Assembly (NCBI GenBank): GCA_020881915.1
Contig: JAJFPB010000001.1
Span: 1,612,001 to 1,676,000, forward strand
DNA from: Paramyrothecium sp. XJ0827
Taxonomy: Eukaryota; Ascomycota; Sordariomycetes; Hypocreales; Stachybotryaceae
Length of the DNA stretch: 64,000 bases
Direction: 5' to 3'
Position 1 is the first letter of the stretch. Every line of letters starts with the position of its first letter. Of this stretch, positions 11,114-22,110 are shown piece after piece. A model generated the notes under the pieces. It was not told where the DNA came from. It saw nothing but the letters and a program-made list of their open reading frames with translations, and made no database searches. Both the position numbers and the translations under genes were made by a program.

Positions 11114-13705
11114 TCACTGCAGGCACTGCGAGTACCACTCGTTCTGCACCTTGCACGTCCACCCGGCCACACAGCGGGTCGGGCCCTTCCAGTCCTTGCC
11201 GCCGCACTGCTGCCAGGGGCCGGCCAGCGCCGTCTCCGAGGGCTGGGGCGCCGACGACGTCTTGCTGGCGCTGCTGCTCGTGGCGGCCGACGACGACGAC
11301 GAGGTCTTGGTGCTGGTGATGACGGCCGAGGACGAGGTGCGCGAGACGGTGCTAGTGCTGAGCGTCGTGCGCGACGACGTCGTCGACGAGGGCACGGAGC
11401 GGGTGCTGCTCGACGAGGGGCCCGGGCCGCCCGACAGGTTGACCTTGGTGGTGAGGACGCCGCGGCCGTTGGTGCCGACGTAGACGAGGCCGGCGACGTT
11501 GCCGCTGCCGGAGAGGCGGGCGCTGTCGATGGCGCCAAAGGTCTGCTTGTCGCCCTGGATGTTGGTCCACGAGGCGCCCAGGTCCGCGCTGCCGTAGAGC
11601 CTGGCGCCCGCGCTGCCGGACCCGAAGGCGTACAGGTTCCAGCCGGCGTTGCCCACGCCGAGGGCGACCTGGTACGTGTTGGTCAGGCCGGGGATCTTGG
11701 TGAAGGAGGCGCCCGAGTCGGTGCTGCGGAATAGGCCGACGTCGGTGGAGACGTAGACCTCGCCGGCGACGGTGGGGTGCACGTTGACGTCGCGGATGGC
11801 CGTGGCGTCGCCGAGGGAGCCGGCGGCCTTGCTGAAGGTCACGCCCACGTCGGTGGAGACGTAGAAGACGGCGCCCGAGGCGGCGTAGAAGTGCTTGTTG
11901 CTGCGCTTGTCCGAGATGACCAGAGCGCCGTTGGGCAGGCTGGCCACGGGGCTGAAGGCCGCCGAGTTGACGGAGCGGACGACGGGGCCCGTCCCCGGGG
12001 TCCACACGATGGCGTCGGCGTCGGCCGAGTAGGCGACCTGGCCGGCGCTCTTGGAGGCGTCGGCGCCCGGGTAGGCGCTCCACTTCAGGCCGCCGTCGTA
12101 GGACACGGCCACGGTCTGGCCGGCGTTCTGGTAGCCGACGCGGACGACGCTGTCGACCTTGTTGCCGGCGTAGTCGACGCCGTTGGTGGAGCCGAAGATG
12201 GGCTCGTTCCAGATCTGCTGGGGCGCCTTGGTCAGGCTGGCGGCGTCGCGGAAGGTGAAGCCCGAGACGTCGCCCACGGCGGCGAGCAGCTCGGAGCCCT
12301 TGGGCGCCGACTTGATGTCCAGCACGGCGTACTCCTCGATGCCGTCGGCGAGCGACTGCACCGTGACGTTGCGGCCGGTGCCCCAGTTGGTGAGGTCGCG
12401 GCCGCCGTAGACGGTCAGGCCGGTGCCGTAGAGCCAGTGGTTGCTGTCGTGCGGGTCGATCTCGAGCGACTCGATCATCCAGCCGAGCCACTTGGAGTCG
12501 CGGTCCAGCCAGTCCGTCTTGATCCAGGGCGCCTTGGAGACGTCCATCTGGTAGTACCTGTTCATGTTGGGGTAGCCGTTCCACTCCCAGAGGCGGGACC
12601 ACGTCGCGCCCGAGTCGGTGGACCGGAAGAGCTGGGCGTCGGGCCACCACGAGTTCAGGCTGGCTACGACGATGGTGCCGGGCTTCTGGGCGTCGAGCGC
12701 GAGGCCGCCGAAGCCGAAGGTGAGGTCGTCGCCCGTCACCGGGGTGATGTCGGTCCACTTGCTGCCAGCGATGTCGTAGCGCCACACAGCGCCCTTGGTG
12801 CCATCGTACGGGCCCGTGCCGTCGGCGTAGCTGATGTAGAGGGCCTTCTCCGTGGGCTCAAGCTTGGCCCTGTGGGGGAAGTAACGGCCAGGCTGGCCCT
12901 CGACGGGGTTCCACGTGGAGCCGGCGTCCTCGGAAACGTAGACCGAGGCAGTGATGTTGTCGGCCGTGCCGACGAAGATGCGCGAGGTGGCGCCGCTCGC
13001 CAGCGTGGAGGTCTCGTCGAAGGTGATGAAGGCCAGGCCGTGGATGTCGCTGTTGTAGCCGCCGGCGTCCGAGGGGTCGGGGATGTAGGTGCCGGCGTTG
13101 GTGAAACTCGAGACCTTCTTGAACGTCTTGCCGGCGTCGGTGCTCTTCCACAGGCCGTTGCCGCTGCGGGCGCCGAAGTAGACAATGTTGGAGTTCTTGG
13201 GGTCGACGGCGAGGCGCTCGCCGATGCCACGACCGGGCATGTTGCCGCCGACCTTGAAGGGGAGGTTCGAGAAGGACCAAGTGGCGCCGCGGTCGGTGCT
13301 CTTCATGATGGAGCCGTTGTTGGGGTCCCAGCTGTTGGTGTACATGCCCACGGCGGCGTAGACGACGTCGGCGTTCTGGGGGTCCAGAGCGAAGGTGTCA
13401 ATGCCCCATCGGCCCCTGTAGATCTTGTCAGCGAACCATGCCGCCGATCGATGCATGGGCGATATCTCCCAAACTTACCAGTTTGCTGGGTCGGCGATCT
13501 CATCAGTGACAGCCGTCCACGAGTCGTCGCTGTTCAGCCTGTACAGGCCGCCAATGTCCGTCCGTGCATAGCCGACGCCCTTCACCTTGGGGTGGAAGAC
13601 GAAGCCAGAGACGAAGCCGCCGCCGCCGCCGAGCTTCGCATTGGTCCAGGTGACCGCGGCGCACGCCGGGGCCACGGCCGAGAGGAGCAACGAGAGGAAC
13701 TTCAT
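11114..13705 (-). CDS. GH74 xyloglucanase with C-terminal CBM1
   Basis: Exons 13705-13479 and 13415-11114 (intron 63 bases, GTAAGT to CTACAG) encode 842 residues. It is a secreted endo-xyloglucanase or reducing-end xyloglucan hydrolase that cuts the xyloglucan coating cellulose in plant walls. The signal peptide is [16 protein letters not shown]. The GH74 two-propeller body carries repeated STDxGATW-type loops. YARTDIGG (Asp50) and VGDVSGF (Asp458) fit the two catalytic aspartates known for the family. A Ser/Thr-rich linker leads to a fungal cellulose-binding module at the C-terminus (QQCGG, CVAGWTC, NEWYSQC). The intron repairs the conserved junction [18 protein letters not shown]. The sequence is very GC-rich at third positions, which creates long false frames on the other strand. 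Exo versus endo action cannot be told from the sequence. Confidence 0.96.
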
Positions 13706-15328
13706 GGCTGCGAAAGACTGGCCAAAAAACCCGAGATCGACTTGTCAATCTCGTCAGGATCCCAGCTGGGGTAAGGCAGGACAGTGGGCACCGATCGGCG
13801 GTTGCTTGCATCGTGGGAGGGAGAAACGCGGTGGTCGCTCACGCCTTATAAGCAGAGGAACCCGTGCGCCGCCGGAACGGCGACTCGGAAGGGTCACCGA
13901 CGAATTGCCCAAACAGGAAAGACGAACATGGGGCCACCGGGACATTGCACGAGCGCGCGAAATGGCCATGGCATGGCAGGCAGGCGAAGGACTCGGTGGA
14001 GCTTCGAAAAGAGCGGTTTTCCCGCGAATCAATGCGGTATGCCCAGAGCGAAACTGCTCCAAAAGGCCAGGTCGAGGTTGACGGAGATTGGGGAGGTCCC
14101 AATATTGGCACCTACGCCGCTTCCATGGTGATGGAGCGTCAGCCTCCGAAGAACGTGGAGGCGAAGCTTAGTTCCCCCTGGGGCAGCTTTTCCCTCGCGC
14201 TGGATGCAACCCTCCCTCCGCTCCTTCGGTGTGCTTCCGGACGAGGTGGGCTCTATTGCGGTAGAGGCGGCCCTTGCAGACGTGGCGAGGAACGAGAAAG
14301 AAAAAAAATGTGTCGCCATCACAATACCCGCTCCAACCAATAGGCTTCCGCGCAGCGCAGGCTCAGGGTGGTGAGAACATCACGCATCGCCCTCCCCCCG
14401 CGCGTAGAAGCCGGCACCAGTGCGAATCCTCCTTGCATGCACGATTGGCGGCGGCGCATGAACGCGGATCGGCGTGCCGAGATTCGCGACTCCCTCGGTG
14501 GCTCACGGCTCCGTCATGTCCCAATCCAGACGGCGGCTTCCCCCTTCGCAAGAGGGACATCCTTAGCGTCGGGATCTCACGATGCGGGCACCAGGCGAGA
14601 CGGTTTTCGCAGGCCTCGCTGCAATTGCGCCGCCTCACTCCTCAGGAACCACGAGGCTCCGTGCAACGCGCCTGGGCATGAGGGGGAGTGCCAAGGGTGG
14701 GCCTCGGGCTGCCCATACTCTTCCCCAGACCCCATCTCTCCATGCGCTCTTCATCCGAACTCACCGCTGGAGAATTCGTGACTCCTTGCTGTGAAACGCA
14801 CGTTGTTCACCAAGTTATGGCGTGTTTCCCGTGCGGAGAAACGTCCCGCATCTCTAGATTAGACACCAGTTCGTCTGCGGCCAAGCCTTCTCCGGACTAT
14901 TCACTCAAAAGGACGCGAAACACCTCGCTAGACAGGCCCTTTCCTAGAACGACATGCCAGGACAAGGATAATAGTTTTGGGCTGCCATTGTGGTATATAT
15001 ACGCCGAACCTACGGTGACACGAAGCAACCACTAGTCCCATGACAACCATCCAGGTTTCGGCTTCAGGAGGTTTAAGTGATGACAAACCATCTTATGCCC
15101 ATGGCGAATTTATACATAACAGTCACAAGTGAAATTGCGAGACTTAGGCACGCCATGCAAGTGCAGCCGGGCTCATTTCACTCATACACAAATCAATGCC
15201 GTTATCTTATCGCAACTAATGGTTCTTGAATGGGTTGTTATTATTACAAGTATTCTTAAGGATGACTACCGGCACTGATTCGAATTATTGTTTCATTAGT
15301 GTCCGGGTGCCTTTTGGTAGTCCTTCCT
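13706..15328. other. Intergenic region; GH74 promoter and sugar transporter 3' side
   Basis: No gene is supported. A TATA box for the GH74 gene lies at 13845-13851 on the minus strand. The open frames between 13.8 and 14.8 kb are short, overlapping on both strands, without recognisable motifs and without consistent splice signals. Confidence 0.5.
13845..13851 (-). promoter_or_regulatory. TATA box of the GH74 gene
   Basis: TATAAGG on the minus strand, 140 bases upstream of the GH74 ATG. The distance fits a fungal core promoter with a leader of about 100 bases. Confidence 0.5.
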
Positions 15329-17215
15329 TTAGGCGTACTTCTCAGGGTCCTTCTGGTCTCCATCGACGCCGAGGACCTCACCGTTGTCGGTCAAGGCAAT
15401 GGTGCGCTTCTTGGTACTCTCCTTTCGGGGGTTCTTGGCCGCGAAGATAGAGCCCATCTCCTCGAGCGTCTTGCCAGCAGTCTCGACGAAGAAGAAGTAG
15501 ATGACGACGATCTCGACGCAAATCCAAGCAATGTAGACAAGATACAGCTTCCAGCCAATCTTGGCCATACCCTCGCTGATACCGTAGGTGTTGACAACCT
15601 GAAACTGCGTTAGCACAACTGCAATGTCTCAGAGGATGGTTTAGTGGATGACCTACCATGGCAATGTTGAGGAAGAGGAAGTTAAGACCGCTGCCCTTGG
15701 CACGCTGTCTGTTCTCCAGACACTCGACGGCGTAAAGAGTCTGCAGAGGAGTGAAACCCCAGGCGAAGAAGATGCCGAACAGGTAGATGAAGACAATGAC
15801 ACCATACGAGAGGTCGGGGTTCTTATCGGTGGAGGCAGTGAAGGCGGTAAGGAAAATGTAGCTGATGAGCGCACCACCAAGACCCCAAAGCATCATGGGG
15901 CGTCGGCCAAGCTTGTCCAAGAGCGATGCACCGTAAACGGCAGCAATCATGGAGAAGATGGGGTTGATGGCGTTGAGGAGAAGCTGAGTGTCGGTGTTCG
16001 TGATACCAGCCGACTTGATCATTTCAGGCTAAGAAGAGTTAGTAACTTTGGTCTCAGAACAGTGCTGGTGCAGATAGAGCGTACCATAAAGTAGCTGATG
16101 ACGTTGTTTCCAGACCACTGTCCGAAGAAAGACATGCCGATAACCATGGCCAGACGGTAGCGGGCGGCGCGGGTGTTGACCAGCTCCCTGTAGTCCCACC
16201 AGGCGTTGTCGTTCGTATACATCTCGTGCTGCTCACGAATCTCGTGGTACTGGAGCTGGACAATGGGGTTGCTCACGTCGCCGTCGCCGTGGTACTTGGC
16301 AAGGATAGCAAGTCCCTCGTCAGCCTTGTCGTGGGCGATCAGCCAACGAGGAGTCTCGGGAAGGAAGAGGACAAGGCACATGACAATGCCGGGGATGGCA
16401 GCCTGAACAACGGTGGGGATTCTCCAAGCCCACGAATTGTCGAAGTGCAGCTTGGTACCGTAGGTAGTCCATCCAGCAAGAATGTTGCCGAACCACCAGA
16501 AGTTGTTGTACCTGTCATTCACAAGTCAGCCAGTGTCAATAAGCATGCGTGAACGAATGTCTTTCTTACATTCCAGCCATGAATCCTCGGTAGGCAGGGT
16601 GGGCCAGCTCGACAGTGTAAGCCGGGGCGGCGGCAGAGGCGATGGAAGCACCGAAACCGAGCACAAAGCGGCCACCGATGAACTGGTTGAGGTTGTTGGC
16701 GGGGGTCTGGATAGCGGTACCGACGAGAACAAGGGCGCAGCCGATGAAAATGCACCAGCGACGGCCAAGGCCGTCGGCGAAGAGACCACAGAAGGGGAAA
16801 GCAGCGATTTGACCGAGGTTGTAGACGATGAAGACGATACCGGTGGTGGAACCAACACCCTCGAGACCAAAAGTCTCCTGGTAGGGCTCCATGGCGTTGA
16901 TGGCGCCCATGAGAGAGCTGTCTGTAAGCAGAGTGTTAGTCGGGTTCACGGTGCTACTCGTCAGAGACTCCGGACGAGCAGAACATGGAAGAACGCACCG
17001 AAACCGTTCATGGTCGAGACCAAGTAGCCGATGCCCATGATGAGGTAGAGCTTCAGCATGCCCTTGGAGAAGGGCTTGGGCTTCTCAGCGGCGACAGCAG
17101 CCGCGAGGGCAACTGAGGCCGAGGTGGTGACCTCCTTGGCTGCGGTAGGCGCATCGTGGATGTGCGTAGCCTCAGGCTGGGTCTCGGCGATGGTTTCGCC
17201 GGCCTTCGAAGACAT
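15329..17215 (-). CDS. MFS sugar transporter (hexose/lactose permease type)
   Basis: Five exons, 17215-16999, 16921-16570, 16511-16085, 16028-15657 and 15598-15329, encode 545 residues. All four introns (77, 58, 56 and 58 bases) have GT-AG ends and restore conserved sequence. It is a twelve-helix proton/sugar symporter of the plasma membrane. Family signatures are MNGFDSSLMGAI before helix 1, DGLGRRWCIF, the PETPRWLI loop after helix 6, DKLGRRPMML, and VETAGKTLEEM after helix 12. An acidic and Ala-rich N-terminus of about 55 residues and a polar C-terminus face the cytosol. It resembles fungal lactose permease/LAC12-like and quinate-like members, but the substrate cannot be assigned. Lying 1.6 kb from a xyloglucanase, it may import the released sugars; that is inference. 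Confidence 0.95.
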
Positions 17216-20200
17216 GATGGCTATGTCTGCTAAAGGAAAAGATGTGCACGGGGGATGGTGTTCGAGGGAAGGACAAGCATCAACAGGAAATCGTGCAAAG
17301 AAGACGGGGCAGAGCGCAGTATTTGAATGTCTGATGCAACGTCAAAACGAATCGCTGGACGATCCACGAGCCAACCATGCCCCGGCCCTGCTAGACAAGG
17401 AACCGGCGCCCAGGAGAGGCAGAGGCCCGATGACAAGGCCGGGGATGGAGCTAGGAATGCATCATCGGGATTGGGCCTCGTGTGGTGGTGGAGGGTCTAG
17501 CGGCTACAGGCGGATACGACCTCTGCCGGGGAAGATACGGATCTGGACTCAAGGTTTTGGAGTAGGGCTTACCCGGGGGGGGAAAAGCAAGGACATAGAA
17601 CTTGTCGGTCCCGACGGCGTCCAGACCGGTGTCCTCCGTGCTCGGTGCGCTTCGCTATTCATTCCCCAGATCTCACCGGGCCTGCCATGCCACGTTTGAA
17701 TCGCTTCATGCCGGTCAGGGGCCGGCGTCGCGGTGCTCAGATGGCTAGTTTCCTCTTCACCTCTGCTTCATGTTCTGGGGGGCTCTGGCTGGCGTGCGAC
17801 GCCGGTGTATGCACGAGATGCAAGAAAACGCCCAGGCGGCCATTAGGTCGATGGAGCCCACCCCGGAAAGTGCCCTTGGCCAATGCAAGTCTGCACCGGC
17901 GAGGGCTACGCTCGGGTGAGCTTAGCCTCGGCCGATCGCCCTCGGCAACCAACCAGGGACCTTTGGGAGGGTGACATTATGTGGAGGTGGAGAAGAGGAG
18001 GGCAGTTGAAGAGAGAGAAAAAAATTGTGTGTGTGGAGGGGAGAGATGGGAGGGGAAGCAGGATTGGAGGGCGGGGAAAGTGGAGGTGGAGATTTAATTA
18101 CAGCGCAGTTGGGGTGCTGTGCTGTTGCTACAGCATTCCCCACGTCCTGACGGTGGCCGTTCGTAGGCGCCCATTCAGTGGTTTCGGTCGGCTCCTCCAC
18201 CCTTCTCCTCCTTTTTTCCCCTCCTCCATGGGAAAATAAGGTGAGCATCATGCTCCTGTCATGAGGAAAATACGGAGACTTTCCCACAATTAATGCGGGG
18301 GAGATGCAACTTCACTCCTCGATATGTCCAGTACAGTACATCGCCATCATCCGATTCGATCTGGGCGGGAGGATGATGACACTGTCAAACACAATGCAAT
18401 GCGGTCGCCACCGATCAAAGGCTAGATCGAAATATCATTGTTTTTCTTTCTCGTTCATGCAGTAATCTCCAAACAGCCAACTGACGTTGACCGAGTTTAA
18501 TGAAACGCGACGTGCCTACTCCAAGGATGCAAGCACTAGAGACCCTCAGCCAAGCCCTGTCATATTTCCCTTCGGAATATTTACAAAACATCCGCAGGCG
18601 TTTGCCGGCCAGGGCGTCGACCAGAAGCCATCAGGGACGCGGGCTAAACCGCTTCTTCCTCTAGCCTCACCACTCTTTGATCTGACGTTCATGCTAGAGC
18701 CTCAGCTACCGCCGTTAGACAATTTCACTACCGGTAGTCCAGAATAGTTCGTCGCCGACTTAATTCTTGGGTGGATGCCTCACTAAAACGGAAGATGCCG
18801 TTGGCTATAGTGAATTTTCTGACTCCCCTTTCCTTTTCTCTGCAACCAACGGGGCGGCGCAGGGCGCGCGCACACGACTCGCGACACCACCACCAACGGG
18901 GCCACACTGAGTCTGCAAGTGGCTGCCACCATCTTGGCTAAACAAGCCGAGGTCAAAACGCCGTCGATGGGCTGTGCTGGCGTCCAATCACACAATCCCC
19001 CCTTCCCCTGCCCCGGCACTTCATCCTTCGGTAACCCCTGCTTGTTTCTTTCTCACTTGTCAAGTCCAGATGCGCTCACCAACTTTTTCCTCCTTGGCAC
19101 TACGGCATCGATCGTGCCACTGACGTTCCACATGGCTTCGGCAATGGTTCCGGATTGGGTTGCGCTGGCGTTGGATCTGACACGGCAGGGAAGCACACGT
19201 GCAGTGTAGCGTTTGAAAAAAATTGGAGGATGGTCTTGTTGGCTGCTTTCTTGTTTGGTGGCCTGATCCCCAACTGGAACTAGCTTCCCCACGGCTCCGA
19301 CAACCCCGGGGCCAACAGGCGTGTCAGATGACAGCTACGCCTGCGACTCGATCCCAATCCCCATGGGAATGCCCTTCTCCTCCCCCATGGGAACCCCTCG
19401 GTCGTCCCCCATTCTCCAATTTTTAGGAGAAGCTCCCGTTTAGCTTCACTTTACGGCCACGGTCCAGGCGCGGGCGCCAATGTTGGAGGCAAACGCTATC
19501 CATCATAGTCTCATCTTGGTGCTGTTTTGCTCGGTATTTGAGTCCCTAGATCTAGCATCATCTCGGTGGCCTTCGGGCAAGGAACGCCGTTGACCGGGCT
19601 CGGTTTCCCGTCCACGGTTGCTCACTAGGCGGGCTTTTACGTCATCCGGTCCGGGATGTGAGGCGGGTCCTGGTCTTTCGGTCTGCCCACCCGGGATGGA
19701 GGCTTTCTTCTTACCCACGAGCTCTCACGTGGACGCTCTTGATCCACAAGCTTTCATTTCGTCCTTGGTGCATGTGCCGCTCAATGCGTATCAGCACTTG
19801 ACTCCACACAATGTAATGGACCAGGCGAGGGCTGAGGTCTAGATGCTCGGAGGCCGCTTCTGTTACGCTGGTCAGGGATGGATGGCATCGCCAATTCCCA
19901 TTACGATTTATGACAATTGACCTGTCTTCGGCTTAGAGGACTGAAGCAATTATTAGATCAGAGCCCAGAGGAGCAGTGGCGAAATGACTGCGAGGCTTCA
20001 CTTGGTGCTTGAGATGCATATGAAAAACACACCAACCAGGCCCATCACATGCATGTCAAACATGGTCCACGTCAAGAAGAGGATATCACATGCCGGTCTT
20101 CATACATAGCTCCATAGGTCCCATTCCCTCGGGTCACATCCGCGAGCCGCGAGGTCCCCAAAATGGTCACTCAGGCATCCGATGGATGCGAGACGTGTAT

Positions 20201-20290
20201 AAGCACAAGCAGAATAGCGCGCCAAGATAAAGCAATCAAACCCTCGGGGACAGCTTGTGCATCCCCACACTGCATACGCCGGTGTTTTTA
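17216..20290. other. Long intergenic region (3.1 kb)
   Basis: It contains the transporter promoter on the left and the 3' side of the secreted-protein gene on the right. A purine-rich tract (about 17984-18095) and a pyrimidine-rich tract (about 18192-18228) are visible. Short open frames on both strands lack motifs, signal peptides or joinable splice sites. I see no gene. Confidence 0.5.
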
Positions 20291-20918
20291 TCAAGTATAA
20301 GCCCAAGCTCCAAAATCATCGCCTGCCTCCTGGATCTGGACGCCCACCCTAACGCAACCTTCGCCTCTGAACCGTGCCGTCGACGCTCGAAGCTCTGCTT
20401 CTCGATAAATCGGAACACCAGAAGACACAGAACATGCCCACAAACCGGCCGGACCGCGTGTTGACTCCCAAGTCAGGACTGTAAGAGGCATGCTGCAGTT
20501 GGAGTATACCTGGAACGGAAAGAACCCGCCGACTTGCGAACCCGGTGGTCGCAGAGACGAGTGTGGGTGGGGATAGGAGATGGAGCCGTCAGGAGCAACA
20601 TAGATTAATTGACCTCCAGGGACCGATGCCTAGAGCCTTGTTAGTCCAAGACGAGCAAGCGGTCACGATGCCAGTGTGAATAAATACGGCAAGAAGTGTC
20701 ATCTCCGCGTTAACCAAGGTGGCCACGCCAGGTGGGCACTGCGTCGGATCCTCGAAAGGACAATACGTGCTAGGAGCTGAAGCGCCGATGATGAGAGCCT
20801 TGCCGCGAGCGTTGATTATCTTGGTGTGGATAAGAGGCTCTTCTGGTGCAAAAGCCACCATGGAATAGTAGGCGGCAGCGAGGCCGCTGAAAGCAAGGAG
20901 CATGAGCCTGAGCTTCAT
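20291..20918 (-). CDS. Small secreted IgE-binding-like protein
   Basis: Exons 20918-20688 and 20629-20291 encode 189 residues. The 58-base intron has a GTATTT donor, an ACTAAC branch site and a CTAG acceptor. The product has a hydrophobic signal-like start (MKLRLMLLAFSGLAAA). It then shows STYCPFEDPTQCPPG and, across the splice, VPGGQLIYVAPDGSISYPHP. This is the layout of the fungal family annotated as IgE-binding proteins: secreted, about 180-190 residues, with a CP cluster and a GGQxxYVxPDG motif. Without splicing the frame ends 109 residues in and loses the second half. The molecular role of the family is not established; the name comes from allergen screens. A second, 33-base intron near 20485-20517 is conceivable, but the reading frame is open without it. 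Confidence 0.75.
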
Positions 20919-22110
20919 CTTTGATGCCGCCTAGTGAAGACTGGAGTAGGCTTGTTCAAGAAGCACCAGGGAGGTTTGGGCGATTGCTCTCATTGCGGAT
21001 GGCGGTTGAGCAACACGAAGTCGAGCCAGCTCGGGTGGAACAAGGAAACGAAGACGTTGGCCTTGCCTCACGTGAACACATTGGTTACAGAAGGAAGCCT
21101 CCCTCGGAGGAGTGGCAAGTACCATCGTCCTTCAAGGTGACTCGGGAGGTAAGCCATCTGCTGTCAATTTACCTTCTTCTTGACTGTGGCACGTGAGTGC
21201 AGAGGTGGAAATCGCGTTGCGTTCATACGAGCTTGAAGCCTTCCACTACATCACTTCCTACCTACCTTGAATCAAGGACTCTTTCCTAAATATCCAGAGG
21301 CCTTTGTTTGGCACCGCCTTTACGGGGCAATCTGCCCTGAATCGAATTGAATGACAAGGTAACTGTGTACAGTCGAAGATTTCATCGTATAGCCTAAGAT
21401 CCCACCCCTGGTGTCTTATTAAGGATAAAACACTGATATCAACCTTTTTGACCACTGAATGGTATGGTTAGTCTTTTTGGTGATTAAAACGGTGAAGTTA
21501 TTGTAATATCCCTTTAAAAATACGGTGGGACTGCTGCTAAGAACTTCATGTATACAAGTAAACCTATTGAGATGATTACAATAGTATCTTTTTGAGTTCT
21601 TGAACGAGCAGCCTATGATTATCAAAATCAAGAAGAAACTTGAACAAGTTGAACTACGGTAGTAGCCTGAGTACCTTAGTAACAAAGTCACCACTGGCTT
21701 AGGGTAGGTGCTGATAGGACGTAGGACGCTAAGGTAGTGGTTGAATGCTAGAAGTACGTACCGACGCTGTGCTGAGGTCAGCAGCTAGAGCCACTCACGC
21801 CATTCCGATATCGTCAAAAGACCCTGATATTGCATCACTGCGAAATAAGGTAGCTTCCAACGGTCATTTTCACACCGTTGGTTTGGGCCGCAATTCACCG
21901 TTAGTTCGACATCCTGACTGCATCGAATTGAGCTTCATTCAGTATCCACTAGTTGCATCATCAATTGGCACGCCCTCGCGCGTAGTATTCTCGAGCCGAG
22001 CAACTTTTGGGCTGCGGGTGCCCCGCCATGCTGGTGTGTCTCTTGGAGCTCCGAGCGGCACTTGAAGCCAAAACCACCCACTGACTCTTCGTCTGATAAC
22101 AGTAGCCGAG
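20919..22110. other. Intergenic region with an AT-rich segment
   Basis: This is shared upstream sequence of two divergent genes. About 21400-21720 is clearly AT-richer than its surroundings, with many short direct and inverted AT motifs, and may be an old repeat relic. No coding frame is supported. Confidence 0.45.

Noticed and set aside
11352..12785. A 477-codon minus-strand frame within GH74
   Set aside because: It is an Arg-rich shadow in another frame of the same GC-rich gene.
11777..13774. A 665-codon open frame on the plus strand opposite the GH74 gene
   Set aside because: Its product is a low-complexity Val/Gly/Ala/Arg string with no motifs. It is an antisense effect of the GC-rich third positions of the real GH74 gene.
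13864..14781. Several overlapping frames of 90-160 codons on both strands
   Set aside because: GC-rich intergenic DNA with frames open in many phases at once. There is no signal peptide, motif or intron support.
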